The notes beneath the pieces are model-generated. The model searched no databases. It saw only the letters and a list, made by a program, of their open reading frames with translations, and was not told the origin of the DNA. The position numbers were made by a program, and so were the translations under genes. Shown here piece by piece: positions 1-6,424 of a DNA stretch of 14,533 bases (positions within the stretch are counted from its first letter, which is position 1; each line of letters begins with the position of its first letter). Origin of the DNA: Candidatus Adlerbacteria bacterium (GTDB lineage Bacteria; Patescibacteriota; Minisyncoccia; Phycocordibacterales; SBAW01); the NCBI GenBank assembly GCA_903824155.1, contig CAIJVL010000011.1:1-14533 (forward strand). The letters are read 5' to 3'.

Positions 1-1
1 C

Positions 2-391
2 AACATTACCCAAGAGCGTTTGCGCATCGACTTTAATTACCCGCAAAAGATGACCGATGAGCAAAAGAGGGAAGTCGAGCGGATAGTGAACGAAAAGATA
101 CTAGAGGACCTGCCCATGACCCGCAGCGAGATGCCGCTTGAGGAGGCTGAAAAGCTCCATGCCGAGCATGAATTTGGCGCCAAGTACCCCGAGCGCGTCA
201 GCGTGTATTCGCTGGGGCCAAAAGGGGCGACAGAATCCGCCCCGGACTTTGCCCATGCCTTTTCGATAGAATTCTGCGGCGGCCCGCACGTAACCCACAC
301 CGGCGAGCTAGCCAAATCAGGCGTATTTAAAATCCAAAAAGAAGAAGCTGTAGCACAGGGAATAAGGCGCATCAAAGCGGTCTTGCAGTAG
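2..391 (+). CDS. alaS: Alanyl-tRNA synthetase, C-terminal fragment (editing domain)
   Basis: This is the 3' end of a gene that enters from the left edge; the frame is open from base 2, so the TTG at 20 is not its start. AlaRS charges tRNA-Ala in the cytoplasm and its editing domain hydrolyses Ser/Gly-tRNA-Ala. The 129 visible residues match the end of that editing (SAD) domain: the segment ending LRIDFNYP, then FGAKYPERVSVYSLG, then FCGGPHVTHTGEL, whose Cys-x3-His supplies two of the four metal ligands of the family, and FKIQKEEAVAQGIRRIKAVL, the usual last strand and helix. The protein stops here. The C-terminal C-Ala (DHHA1-type) domain of classical AlaRS (875 aa in E. coli) is therefore absent, with no sign of a frameshift. 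The next gene's -10 element begins at the base after the stop codon. Confidence 0.95.
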   Translation, partial: NITQERLRIDFNYPQKMTDEQKREVERIVNEKILEDLPMTRSEMPLEEAEKLHAEHEFGAKYPERVSVYSLGPKGATESAPDFAHAFSIEFCGGPHVTHTGELAKSGVFKIQKEEAVAQGIRRIKAVLQ

Positions 392-400
392 TGATATACT
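392..400 (+). promoter_or_regulatory. Extended -10 promoter for the PilM/FtsA-like gene
   Basis: TGATATACT is an extended -10 (TGn plus TATACT at 395-400) placed directly after the alaS stop codon. Counting 12 bases from the start of the hexamer puts +1 at 407, the A of the next ATG, so the mRNA would be leaderless. No good -35 is visible 17 bp upstream, as often seen with extended -10 promoters. The start site is predicted, not measured. Confidence 0.55.
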
Positions 401-406
401 TTAGGC

Positions 407-1351
407 ATGTTTGGCAAGAAACGGGCACAAGGTAATACCGTGCTGCTTTTAGATGTCGAAAGCGGCTCGGTTGGCGCGGCTCTTGTTGATTTTTCTAAAA
501 CGCAGCCGCAGGTGCTTTCGTATCAACGACAGCATTTACCGCTTACCCAAAGCCGCTCCGGCAGCGACATTACGCACTCGCTTGAACAGACGCTTGCACA
601 TTCGCTGCAATACTCGGCCGAAGTTGCCGCTCGCATGCGCGTACATGCGCCACTGCAAGGCTTAGGAGTAGTAACAAAAGCAGTAATTTTTTTGGCGGCA
701 CCGTGGGGCAGTCCCAACTTAACCAGCGGTGGCCCACACTATGTGCCGGGCATCCGCCAGTATATAAAAGAGGCAGTAAAGAGCGCTTTTGGTGATCTGC
801 CTGTATCCTTTTACACATCGGCCGACGCTATTGTGTTTGGCAGCCGCACCATAGGCAAACAGGTCGATACCATGGCAGTCTCATTGCGAGGTGAAATTTT
901 AGAATTGCTGCTTTTAAGCGAGCGCGGGGCAAAAGGGTACAGCACGGTGCCGCTGGGCTCGCGCAGCATACTGCGTACTTTGCAAACGCATGGCAATTTG
1001 TCCGAGCACGAAGCGCGCTCGATGCTTAGCCTCACTAAACACAAAGATGACTTGTGCTACGAGCCGCTTTTGGTCGCTGGCAGGCATCTAAGCGACACCT
1101 TTGCCGAAGGCGCGGAGCTTTTGCTTCCTGCAGGCACTGCAACCAGTCTTGTAGTAGTAGGCGAGCAGCCGCTTGGCGAGTGGTTTGCAAAAAGTATTGC
1201 CGACAACCCGCGCGTCTCCGGCCTTTTTAGTGAAGATTCTACCGTTGAGGCGCTGCTACCATATCATATTGCCGATCATTTTGAGCGGGGAGCAATACAT
1301 GACCCGTACATTTTGCTTGAGTCGCTGTTCATACATAAAAACGCCCTGTGA
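407..1351 (+). CDS. Degenerate actin-fold (PilM/FtsA-like) protein
   Basis: The 314-residue protein has no signal peptide or membrane segment and is probably cytoplasmic. Several segments follow the order seen in actin-like ATPases of the PilM/FtsA type: a phosphate-1-like strand LDVESGSVGAAL at 15-26, a strand AVIFLAAPW at 92-100, a second phosphate-like segment at 157-170 followed by VPLGSRSILRTL and the helix LSEHEARSML (198-207), and a late VVVGEQPLGEW near 249-259 at the adenosine-motif position. The usual DxGGxxT of phosphate-2 reads SLRGEI here, so nucleotide binding or hydrolysis may be lost. The gene sits 15 bp after alaS and 34 bp before the baseplate J-like membrane protein. By analogy with PilM-PilN, it may be the cytoplasmic partner of that membrane protein; this is inference. 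The start is the first ATG after a strong -10. Confidence 0.6.
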   Translation: MFGKKRAQGNTVLLLDVESGSVGAALVDFSKTQPQVLSYQRQHLPLTQSRSGSDITHSLEQTLAHSLQYSAEVAARMRVHAPLQGLGVVTKAVIFLAAPWGSPNLTSGGPHYVPGIRQYIKEAVKSAFGDLPVSFYTSADAIVFGSRTIGKQVDTMAVSLRGEILELLLLSERGAKGYSTVPLGSRSILRTLQTHGNLSEHEARSMLSLTKHKDDLCYEPLLVAGRHLSDTFAEGAELLLPAGTATSLVVVGEQPLGEWFAKSIADNPRVSGLFSEDSTVEALLPYHIADHFERGAIHDPYILLESLFIHKNAL

Positions 1352-1355
1352 ATAT

Positions 1356-1377
1356 TGGTACAATTAAGGTGTATACT
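1356..1377 (+). promoter_or_regulatory. Tandem -10 elements before the baseplate J-like gene
   Basis: Two overlapping candidates are visible. TGGTACAAT at 1356-1364 is an extended -10 that predicts +1 at 1371, a 15-nt leader. TATACT at 1372-1377 predicts +1 at 1384, only 2 nt before the ATG at 1386. No convincing -35 accompanies either, so which one is used is unknown. The spacer has no Shine-Dalgarno. Confidence 0.45.
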
Positions 1378-1385
1378 AAACATAT

Positions 1386-2708
1386 ATGCGGGATATGACG
1401 CCAAGAGGCGATAGATCGATACGCAACATACCGGTGCCGCCCGGCCACAGGCCGGCACGAGTGCCCAATGCGACGCAGCCTCAATTTGAAGAGCCCGAAC
1501 AACCTATGTACGAAGAAGACTTTAGTAATCCTCCCCCCCGACGCCCCCGCCCAAGACAGGGTTTTTTGGGTAGCCGCTTTTTTTGGATATTAGTTGCAGT
1601 CGTCGTTATTTGCGCAGTTATAGGCCTACTTATGTCTACGATGTTCGCAGGCGCAACTGTTACCGTAACGCCGCGTTCGGCAACAGTTACCGCACCCTCT
1701 ACCATACAAGCGCAGGTTAACGCACCCGCCGGCGTCTTGCCGTATCAGGTTATTACTACTACCCGCACCGCATCTACCTCGGTTCCAGCCAGTGGAACCA
1801 AGCAAGTATCGCTATCTGCAAGCGGCCTGATAACTATTTCCAATATGTACAGCACCGCAAGCCAGGACTTGGTGACCAACACGCGCTTCCAGGCACCTGA
1901 TGGCAAAATTTACCGCATACATACCGCAGTGACCATACCAGGCGCTAAAAAGGCTGCCGATGGAAGCTTAACTGCGGGTACCGTAAGCATTATTGCGTAC
2001 GCAGACCAGCCTGGCGCCGATTATAACCGCGGCGCCACCACTTTTACGATCCCCGGATTTAAGGGTGACCCCAAATACGACAAATTTTCGGCACAAACTT
2101 CCGGCATGAGCGGAGGCTTGGTAGGGGCACAGCCTGCCGTTGCGCAAACCGACTTGGTAAATGCTCAGCAAGCACTCAAGCAAGGCTTAAGCCAGGCCAT
2201 GAACGATATGGTCCAGAGCCAAGTGCCTAAAGACCTTATTGTAATATCCGGCTCGCTAAGCATTGCATACCAAGATATCGTGCAGACTCCCGGTCCTAAC
2301 AACACGGCGATTCTTTCGCAAAGCGCGAGCGCAAGTGCCGACGTTATAAAGTCCGGAGATCTGGCATCGGCAATCGCAAAGCAAACTGTCCAGGGATATT
2401 CGGGCGAAGCCGTTACCTTTGCAGACCCAACGCAAATTTCTGTAGCACTCTCTGCCACGAGCACCGCTACAGGCCCGCTTAAACTAGCACTCTCGGGCAA
2501 CCCCAAGCTGGTGTGGCAGTTTGACCCCAACGCATTGCAGCAGGCTTTGGTAGGCAAACCAAAGGCTGAGTTTGAAACAATCCTTAAGTCATTTGCTCCG
2601 GCGATTAGCTGCAGTACGGCTACGCCGTGCAAGGCAAGCATACGTCCGTTCTGGACCAGCTCATTCCCCTCAGACCCTGCTAAAATTAGCGTCGCCGTGG
2701 GCAGCTAA
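1386..2708 (+). CDS. Membrane-anchored baseplate J/gp47-like protein
   Basis: The 440-residue protein has three parts. Residues 1-60 are proline- and charge-rich, probably disordered and cytoplasmic, and include RSIRNIPVPPG, which I recall from CPR proteins annotated as baseplate J family. Residues about 65-88 (FFWILVAVVVICAVIGLLMS) form one transmembrane helix. Residues 90-440 are Thr/Ser/Ala-rich, beta-type sequence, probably outside the membrane. Within it FQAPDGKIYRIHTAVTIPGA, GTVSIIAYADQPGADYN and TFTIPGFKGDPKYDKF follow the pattern of the baseplate J-like fold known from phage tails and contractile machines. Two cysteines near the C-terminus (AISCSTATPC) could pair if exported. No tail, sheath or spike genes are nearby, so a phage remnant is unlikely; a cell-envelope structural role seems more plausible. 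The start is the first ATG after the -10; a second in-frame ATG lies three codons on. Confidence 0.65.
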   Translation: MRDMTPRGDRSIRNIPVPPGHRPARVPNATQPQFEEPEQPMYEEDFSNPPPRRPRPRQGFLGSRFFWILVAVVVICAVIGLLMSTMFAGATVTVTPRSATVTAPSTIQAQVNAPAGVLPYQVITTTRTASTSVPASGTKQVSLSASGLITISNMYSTASQDLVTNTRFQAPDGKIYRIHTAVTIPGAKKAADGSLTAGTVSIIAYADQPGADYNRGATTFTIPGFKGDPKYDKFSAQTSGMSGGLVGAQPAVAQTDLVNAQQALKQGLSQAMNDMVQSQVPKDLIVISGSLSIAYQDIVQTPGPNNTAILSQSASASADVIKSGDLASAIAKQTVQGYSGEAVTFADPTQISVALSATSTATGPLKLALSGNPKLVWQFDPNALQQALVGKPKAEFETILKSFAPAISCSTATPCKASIRPFWTSSFPSDPAKISVAVGS

Positions 2709-2728
2709 GCGGTTATAAAAGCCCGTAT

Positions 2729-2757
2729 TTGACCGCATTTTAATAGTCTGCTACTAT
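2729..2757 (+). promoter_or_regulatory. Main promoter of the infA/ribosomal operon
   Basis: TTGACC (2729-2734) and TACTAT (2752-2757) are separated by exactly 17 bp, a sigma-70-like arrangement. The predicted +1 is about 2764, giving a 9-nt leader before the infA ATG at 2773. That leaves no room for a structured leader or Shine-Dalgarno. Confidence 0.75.
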
Positions 2758-2772
2758 AGGAATTGTCAGTTA

Positions 2773-2982
2773 ATGGATACATCGGCCGAGGAAGTACAGG
2801 GAATAGTCGAAGAGGCTCTTCCTAATACCTTGTTTAGAGTTTCCCTGCCATCGGGGGAAATTTTGCTGACGTATCTGGCGGGTAAAATGAGACTGCACCG
2901 GATCAAAGTCCTCGTAGGGGACAAAGTGATGGTAAAGCTCGACCCGTATGGCGGCAAAGGGCGCATCACCCGAAGGCTTTAA
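2773..2982 (+). CDS. infA: Translation initiation factor IF-1
   Basis: IF-1 binds the A site of the 30S subunit during initiation. The 69-residue protein is close to the usual 70-72 and is a single OB fold. Family signatures are EVQGIVEEALPNTLFRVSLP, the central LAGKMRLHRIKVLVGDKV and the C-terminal GKGRITRR. It is the first gene of the operon, as shown by the good promoter just upstream. In most bacteria infA follows secY-adk-map of the spc operon; here it follows an unrelated membrane protein, so the S10-spc-alpha supercluster is broken at this point. Its TAA stop (2980-2982) overlaps the first arm of a perfect 13-bp inverted repeat. The ATG is preceded by a short AT-rich spacer without Shine-Dalgarno. 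Confidence 0.97.
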   Translation: MDTSAEEVQGIVEEALPNTLFRVSLPSGEILLTYLAGKMRLHRIKVLVGDKVMVKLDPYGGKGRITRRL

Positions 2983-3021
2983 GGTTCGACCTTAGCTCAG
3001 GGCTCTCCAAGGTCGAACCTT
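2981..3021 (+). promoter_or_regulatory. Perfect 13-bp inverted repeat across the infA stop codon
   Basis: The arms AAGGTTCGACCTT (2981-2993) and AAGGTCGAACCTT (3009-3021) are exact reverse complements around a 15-nt loop. The hairpin fills nearly the whole infA-rpmJ spacer, ending 10 nt before the rpmJ ATG. No T-tract follows, so it is not a classical terminator. It could be an attenuator, an RNA-processing site, or a ribosomal-protein binding site controlling rpmJ and the genes after it. The structure is seen; the function is inferred. Confidence 0.7.
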
Positions 3022-3031
3022 GGGAAATCAT

Positions 3032-3145
3032 ATGAAAGTAAAAGCATCAATCAAACCGCGCTGCGCGCTCTGCAAGATTGTACGCCGCAAAGGCTACTTG
3101 TATGTTACGTGCACCAACCCGCGTCATAAGCAACGCCAGGGCTAA
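3032..3145 (+). CDS. rpmJ: Ribosomal protein bL36
   Basis: This 37-residue gene encodes the small zinc-ribbon protein of the large subunit. The sequence runs MKVKASIKPRCALCKIVRRK, then a strand GYLYVTC, and ends NPRHKQRQG, which is the family's typical C-terminus. The four zinc ligands are present: Cys11, Cys14, Cys27 and His32, so this is the Cys-containing, zinc-binding form. Length matches the usual 37-38. It lies between infA and rpsM as in many bacterial alpha operons. Its start follows the infA-rpmJ hairpin by 10 nt with only a weak purine stretch (GGGAAA) upstream, so its translation may depend on that structure. Confidence 0.97.
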   Translation: MKVKASIKPRCALCKIVRRKGYLYVTCTNPRHKQRQG

Positions 3146-3157
3146 TAATTTTTTATC

Positions 3158-3538
3158 ATGCGTATCTCAGGTATAACTCTCCCCGACAACAAGCGTATCC
3201 GCTATGCGCTTAATTTTTTGTATGGAGTTGGCCCTTCGCGCGCACTCACCGTACTTGCTGCAGCAAAGGTTGACCCGATGACCAAGACTAAGGATTTGAC
3301 CGAAGCAGAAGAGGCACGCATTCGCGCAATACTCGAAACCATCAAACTTGAGGGAGATCTTAAGCGCGAAGTCGCGGGCAACATAAAGCGCCTTAAGGAT
3401 ATCGGCAGCTACCGCGGTTCGCGCCACGCAAAGCGCCTCCCGGCACGCGGCCAGCGCACCAAAACCAACTCTCGCACTATCCGTGGCAACGTCCGTAAGA
3501 CCATGGGCTCGGGTCGCCGCAAGGTTGAAAAGACGTAA
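3158..3538 (+). CDS. rpsM: Ribosomal protein uS13
   Basis: S13 sits in the head of the 30S subunit and contacts the P-site tRNA and the B1 intersubunit bridges. The 126 residues show the family pattern: RISGITLPDNKRIRYALNFLYGVG with the first helix-turn-helix, then EGDLKREVAGNIKRLKDIGS, YRGSRHAKRLPARGQRTKTNSRT and a basic tail. The start ATG at 3158 follows TAATAATTTTTTATC with no Shine-Dalgarno, 12 nt after rpmJ. The last codons of the gene carry the -35 element of the promoter that drives rpsK. Confidence 0.97.
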   Translation: MRISGITLPDNKRIRYALNFLYGVGPSRALTVLAAAKVDPMTKTKDLTEAEEARIRAILETIKLEGDLKREVAGNIKRLKDIGSYRGSRHAKRLPARGQRTKTNSRTIRGNVRKTMGSGRRKVEKT

Positions 3539-3553
3539 AATATATAGTATAAT
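3525..3553 (+). promoter_or_regulatory. Internal promoter upstream of rpsK
   Basis: TTGAAA (3525-3530), inside the last codons of rpsM, and a consensus TATAAT (3548-3553) are spaced by exactly 17 bp. The predicted +1 near 3560 gives a 21-nt leader to the rpsK ATG. This would let rpsK-rpsD-rpoA-rplQ-rplM-rpsI be expressed apart from infA-rpmJ-rpsM. Confidence 0.72.
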
Positions 3554-3580
3554 CTCGCATCAAGACTAAAAAGAAATCCT

Positions 3581-4006
3581 ATGGGTAAGAAACGAATAGT
3601 CAAAAAGGGGGGCGAAGACGGCGGCGGCCGTGCTTCTTCATCGCGGGCATCACGCCGCAAGATGGACACCGGCCGCTTGTACGTTGAGGCAACCTACAAC
3701 AACACCAAGCTCTCCTTGACCGATGCGACCGGCAACGTGGTCTCTTGGTCGTCTTCCGGCAGCCTTGGCTTTGCTGGCGCTAAAAAGGGCACTCCGTTTG
3801 CAGCTGCAAAAGTAGGCGAATTGCTAGGCGATCGCGCAACGGCGATGGGTGTTAAAGAGGTAGCCGTAGTTGTCTCAGGCGTTGGGGCAGGACGCGAGTC
3901 TTCTATACGCGCCTTTTCGACCAAAGGCATTCATATAAGCTCTATTAAGGACACGACGCCGGTACCGCATAACGGCCCCCGCGCTCCGAAGCCCCGCCGC
4001 GTATAA
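3581..4006 (+). CDS. rpsK: Ribosomal protein uS11
   Basis: S11 lies on the platform of the 30S subunit near the E site. The 141 residues comprise a variable, Gly/Ser/Lys-rich tail of about 28 residues, followed by the conserved core: YVEATYNNTKLSLTDATGNV, GFAGAKKGTPFAAAKVGELL, VVSGVGAGRESSIRAFSTKG and the invariant end TPVPHNGPRAPKPRRV. The core is of normal length; the extended N-terminus with its GGEDGGG stretch makes it slightly longer than E. coli S11 (129 aa). It starts 42 nt after rpsM and is preceded by its own consensus promoter. The leader has AAAAAGAAATCCT but no clear Shine-Dalgarno. Confidence 0.97.
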   Translation: MGKKRIVKKGGEDGGGRASSSRASRRKMDTGRLYVEATYNNTKLSLTDATGNVVSWSSSGSLGFAGAKKGTPFAAAKVGELLGDRATAMGVKEVAVVVSGVGAGRESSIRAFSTKGIHISSIKDTTPVPHNGPRAPKPRRV

Positions 4007-4023
4007 TCTTTGAATATTATTTT

Positions 4024-4638
4024 ATGATTGTTGGACCTAAATACAAAATCTGCAAGCGCCTTGGCTCATCGGTATTCGAGAAGTGCCAAACGCAAAAGTA
4101 TCAACTCGCCGAGGCAAACGCCCCGCGCCGCACCTCGCGCCCCAAGCGCGGCGGCGGTTCTGACTTTGGTGCGCAGCTTTTGGAAAAGCAAAAGGCCCGC
4201 TTTACCTATGGTCTTTCAGAGAGCCAATTTTCACGCTATGTGCATGAGGCAATGGAAAAGCACGGCACCGACTCAACTTTGGGCCTCATGAACCGCCTCG
4301 AGGCCCGCCTCGACAATGTTATCTACCGCGCCGGCTTTGTTAAAACCCGCCGTGCAGCCCGCCAGATGGTGAGCCACGCGCACGTAACCGTTAATGGCAA
4401 GCGCCTTTCTATTCCGTCACACAAAGTATCAGTCGGCGACGTTGTTTCTATCCGCGAAGGAAGCAAGCAGAGCCCGCTTTTTGCAAACCGCTCTGAAGCA
4501 GTCGTCGAGACCAAAACTCCCGCATGGCTCACGATGTCTGCCGACGGCTTTAGCGCTACCATAGCTGCCGAGCCTTCCGTAGCAAGCACCGAAGCTCCCT
4601 TTAATCCGGCTACCATCATTCAGTTCTACAGCCGCTAA
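4024..4638 (+). CDS. rpsD: Ribosomal protein uS4
   Basis: S4 is a primary 16S rRNA binder that nucleates 30S assembly. The 204-residue protein has a compact basic N-terminal region (KYKICKRLGSSVFEK), the linker LLEKQKARFTYGLSESQFSRYV, and the S4 RNA-binding domain at about 91-150 (RLEARLDNVIYRAGFVKTRR, VSHAHVTVNGKRL, KVSVGDVVSI). It ends with NPATIIQFYSR. Only two cysteines, at 10 and 21, remain in the N-terminal region where zinc-type S4 proteins have four, so zinc binding is doubtful. In E. coli S4 represses its own operon through a leader pseudoknot; the short infA leader leaves no room for one here. It starts 17 nt after rpsK behind TTGAATATTATTTT with no Shine-Dalgarno. Confidence 0.96.
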   Translation: MIVGPKYKICKRLGSSVFEKCQTQKYQLAEANAPRRTSRPKRGGGSDFGAQLLEKQKARFTYGLSESQFSRYVHEAMEKHGTDSTLGLMNRLEARLDNVIYRAGFVKTRRAARQMVSHAHVTVNGKRLSIPSHKVSVGDVVSIREGSKQSPLFANRSEAVVETKTPAWLTMSADGFSATIAAEPSVASTEAPFNPATIIQFYSR

Positions 4639-4677
4639 ATGAGTTATTAAGATATTAATTTTTAAAATAATAATTTT

Positions 4678-5637
4678 ATGATGGAAAATTCAATAACATT
4701 GCCTTCAAAGCCACGCATCGTCTCCGAAGAGGGAGCCGAAGGCACTTTTGAAATCGACGGCCTGTACCCCGGCTACGGCCACACGCTTGGCAACTCGCTT
4801 CGCCGTATCATCCTCTCTTCGCTCCCCGGCGCAGCTATTACCTCGGTCAAGATCGACGGCGTTTCTCATGAGTTTTCAACCATCGACGGCGTTAAAGAAG
4901 ACGTCGTAACTATTTTACTTAACCTTAAAAAGCTCCGCTTCGAGGTACTCTCGGGCGAGGCACAGACTATCACCCTTAAAGTTAAGGGGCCTAAAAAGGT
5001 ATCCGGCGAAGATCTGGAACTACCGGGCCAGGTTCGTCTGTTAAATCCAAACGCATACATCTGTGAGATCTCTGACAAGACCGAGCTAAACGCAGAGTTC
5101 CGTATCGAGAGGGGACTCGGCTACGTACCCCGTGAGATGCTCAAAAAGGAGCGTGTAGACATCGGCGAAATTTCAGTAGATGCAATCTTTTCTCCTATCC
5201 GCCGCGTAAACTACGATGTAGAGAATATGCGCGTTGGCGACCGCACCGACTTTAACCGCCTGCGCATCACTATCGAGACCGACGGCACGCTAGGGCCCCG
5301 CACGGCGCTTGAGCAGGCTATCGAGATCATGATCACCCAGCTCAAGGCTATTGTTGGCTTTAAGGAAGAGTCTTTGGAGCTTCCGATAGACGTTGGGATG
5401 GGTGAGACCCAGGCGATGCAAAACGGAGAAGTTGCCGCCGAGGCGCTTAAGACCCGCATCGAGGACCTTGAACTTTCAAGCCGCACTGTTTCTGCTCTTG
5501 AGAAGGCAAACATCCGCACCGTCGGCGGTTTGGCCCGCAAGCATGAGGCAGACTTGCTTGAAGTTGAGGGCTTGGGACCGAAGGCTATCCAAGAGATCAA
5601 GCGCGCGCTTGGAGCTTTTGGCATCGTCCTCAAATAG
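4678..5637 (+). CDS. rpoA: RNA polymerase alpha subunit
   Basis: Alpha dimerises to seed RNA polymerase assembly and its C-terminal domain contacts promoters and regulators. The 319-residue protein is a full-length bacterial alpha. The N-terminal domain holds GHTLGNSLRRIILSSLPGAA (34-53), the dimerisation helix, and later GYVPREMLKKERVDIGEISV. The C-terminal domain (about 262-319) has LELSSRTVSALEKANIRTVG and the two helix-hairpin-helix elements ending GLGPKAIQEIKRALGAFGI. Two consecutive ATG codons open the frame (4678 and 4681) and either could be used. The 39-nt spacer after rpsD is almost pure A/T and lacks a Shine-Dalgarno. Confidence 0.98.
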   Translation: MMENSITLPSKPRIVSEEGAEGTFEIDGLYPGYGHTLGNSLRRIILSSLPGAAITSVKIDGVSHEFSTIDGVKEDVVTILLNLKKLRFEVLSGEAQTITLKVKGPKKVSGEDLELPGQVRLLNPNAYICEISDKTELNAEFRIERGLGYVPREMLKKERVDIGEISVDAIFSPIRRVNYDVENMRVGDRTDFNRLRITIETDGTLGPRTALEQAIEIMITQLKAIVGFKEESLELPIDVGMGETQAMQNGEVAAEALKTRIEDLELSSRTVSALEKANIRTVGGLARKHEADLLEVEGLGPKAIQEIKRALGAFGIVLK

Positions 5638-5670
5638 CCTTATACCTTATACTCAACCCTTTATACTTTT

Positions 5671-6018
5671 ATGCGACACGGCAATCACAACAGAAAATTC
5701 GGACGCCAGACAGACCAGCGCAAAGCGCTCCTGCGTGGCCTTTGCCGCTCGCTCGTATTAAAGGGCAAGATCAAGACCACTGAGGCTCGCGCCAAGGAGA
5801 TCCGCCCGATGGTAGAGAAGCTCCTTACCCGCGGCAAGACCAACACGTTGGCTAACCGCCGCGTCCTTATATCGACCCTTGGCGACGTACGCACTGCAAA
5901 CAAGCTCATCAAGACCGCAGAGGGGTACACCGAGCGCGCCGGAGGATACATCCGCATTATTAAGATGGCCCCGCGCAAGGGCGACGCTGCCAAAATGGCA
6001 ATGATAGAATTTGTTTAA
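5671..6018 (+). CDS. rplQ: Ribosomal protein bL17
   Basis: L17 sits at the peptide-exit side of the large subunit. The 115 residues are near the family's usual length and show its hallmarks: the start MRHGNHNRKFGRQTDQRKAL, LKGKIKTTEARAKEIRPMVEKLL, and the end GGYIRIIKMAPRKGDAAKMA. It follows rpoA by 33 nt, the standard order. The TAA stop at 6016-6018 lies at the centre of a perfect inverted repeat. The leader TATACCTTATACTCAACCCT has TATACT-like hexamers but no matching -35, so I treat the gene as part of the operon. Confidence 0.97.
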   Translation: MRHGNHNRKFGRQTDQRKALLRGLCRSLVLKGKIKTTEARAKEIRPMVEKLLTRGKTNTLANRRVLISTLGDVRTANKLIKTAEGYTERAGGYIRIIKMAPRKGDAAKMAMIEFV

Positions 6019-6027
6019 CAAATTCTA
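6005..6027 (+). promoter_or_regulatory. Inverted repeat across the rplQ stop codon
   Basis: TAGAATTTGTT (6005-6015) and AACAAATTCTA (6017-6027) are exact reverse complements around a single T. The stop codon of rplQ is in the centre. In RNA it could fold as an 8-bp stem with a 7-nt loop. No T-tract follows, so this is not a standard terminator. It could be a protein-binding site or a weak RNA hairpin at the gene boundary. Confidence 0.55.
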
Positions 6028-6049
6028 AATATAAAAGACGTATAAATTT

Positions 6050-6391
6050 ATGATTACCATTGATGCACAAGGCAAAACTCTCGGACGCGTTGCAAGCGCA
6101 GCGGCTAAGGCCCTGCTCGGCAAACACTCTGCCTCTTTTGCTAAAAATATTGTTGCCGAGGAAGAGGTAACGATCACTAACGCCAAGGGCGTTAAGGTGT
6201 CGGGCCAAAAGGTACAGGACAAAACGTACGTCCGCTACAGCGGCTATCCGGGCGGGCAAAAGATAGAAAATTATGCTATGCTCACGGCTCGCAAGGGCAA
6301 CCGCGAGGTTATCCGCAAAGCGGTGCTCGGCATGCTGCCAAAGAATCGCTTGCAGGCATTGCGCATAAAGCAGCTCATCATTGAAGATTAA
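6050..6391 (+). CDS. rplM: Ribosomal protein uL13, short form
   Basis: L13 is an early-assembly protein of the 50S subunit. At 113 residues it is shorter than E. coli L13 (142). The core is intact: MITIDAQGKTLGRVASAAAKALLGKH, VTITNAKGVKVSGQK, the YVRYSGYPGG turn (YYHHTGHIGG in E. coli) and VIRKAVLGMLPKNRLQALRI. It lacks the 12-15 residue N-terminal arm that precedes the YVVDA strand in E. coli and the C-terminal tail after the GMLP helix. Clipped ribosomal proteins fit a reduced CPR genome. The order rplM-rpsI is the classic pair, here joined directly to the alpha operon. ATG at 6050 follows an A/T-rich spacer without Shine-Dalgarno. Confidence 0.95.
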   Translation: MITIDAQGKTLGRVASAAAKALLGKHSASFAKNIVAEEEVTITNAKGVKVSGQKVQDKTYVRYSGYPGGQKIENYAMLTARKGNREVIRKAVLGMLPKNRLQALRIKQLIIED

Positions 6392-6424
6392 TTAGCTGCG
6401 AGTTTACGAGCAAAATATAAAAAG

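Noticed and set aside
20..391. TTG at 20 as a start for a free-standing 123-aa editing protein
   Set aside because: The frame is open to the window edge and the upstream residues also fit AlaRS, so this is the end of alaS.
2165..2641. 158-codon antisense frame opposite the baseplate J-like gene
   Set aside because: No RBS or promoter of its own and no recognisable protein; it mirrors the coding gene.
1386..2708. Prophage or contractile tail cluster
   Set aside because: Only one baseplate J-like protein is present, with a membrane anchor, and the neighbours are housekeeping genes.
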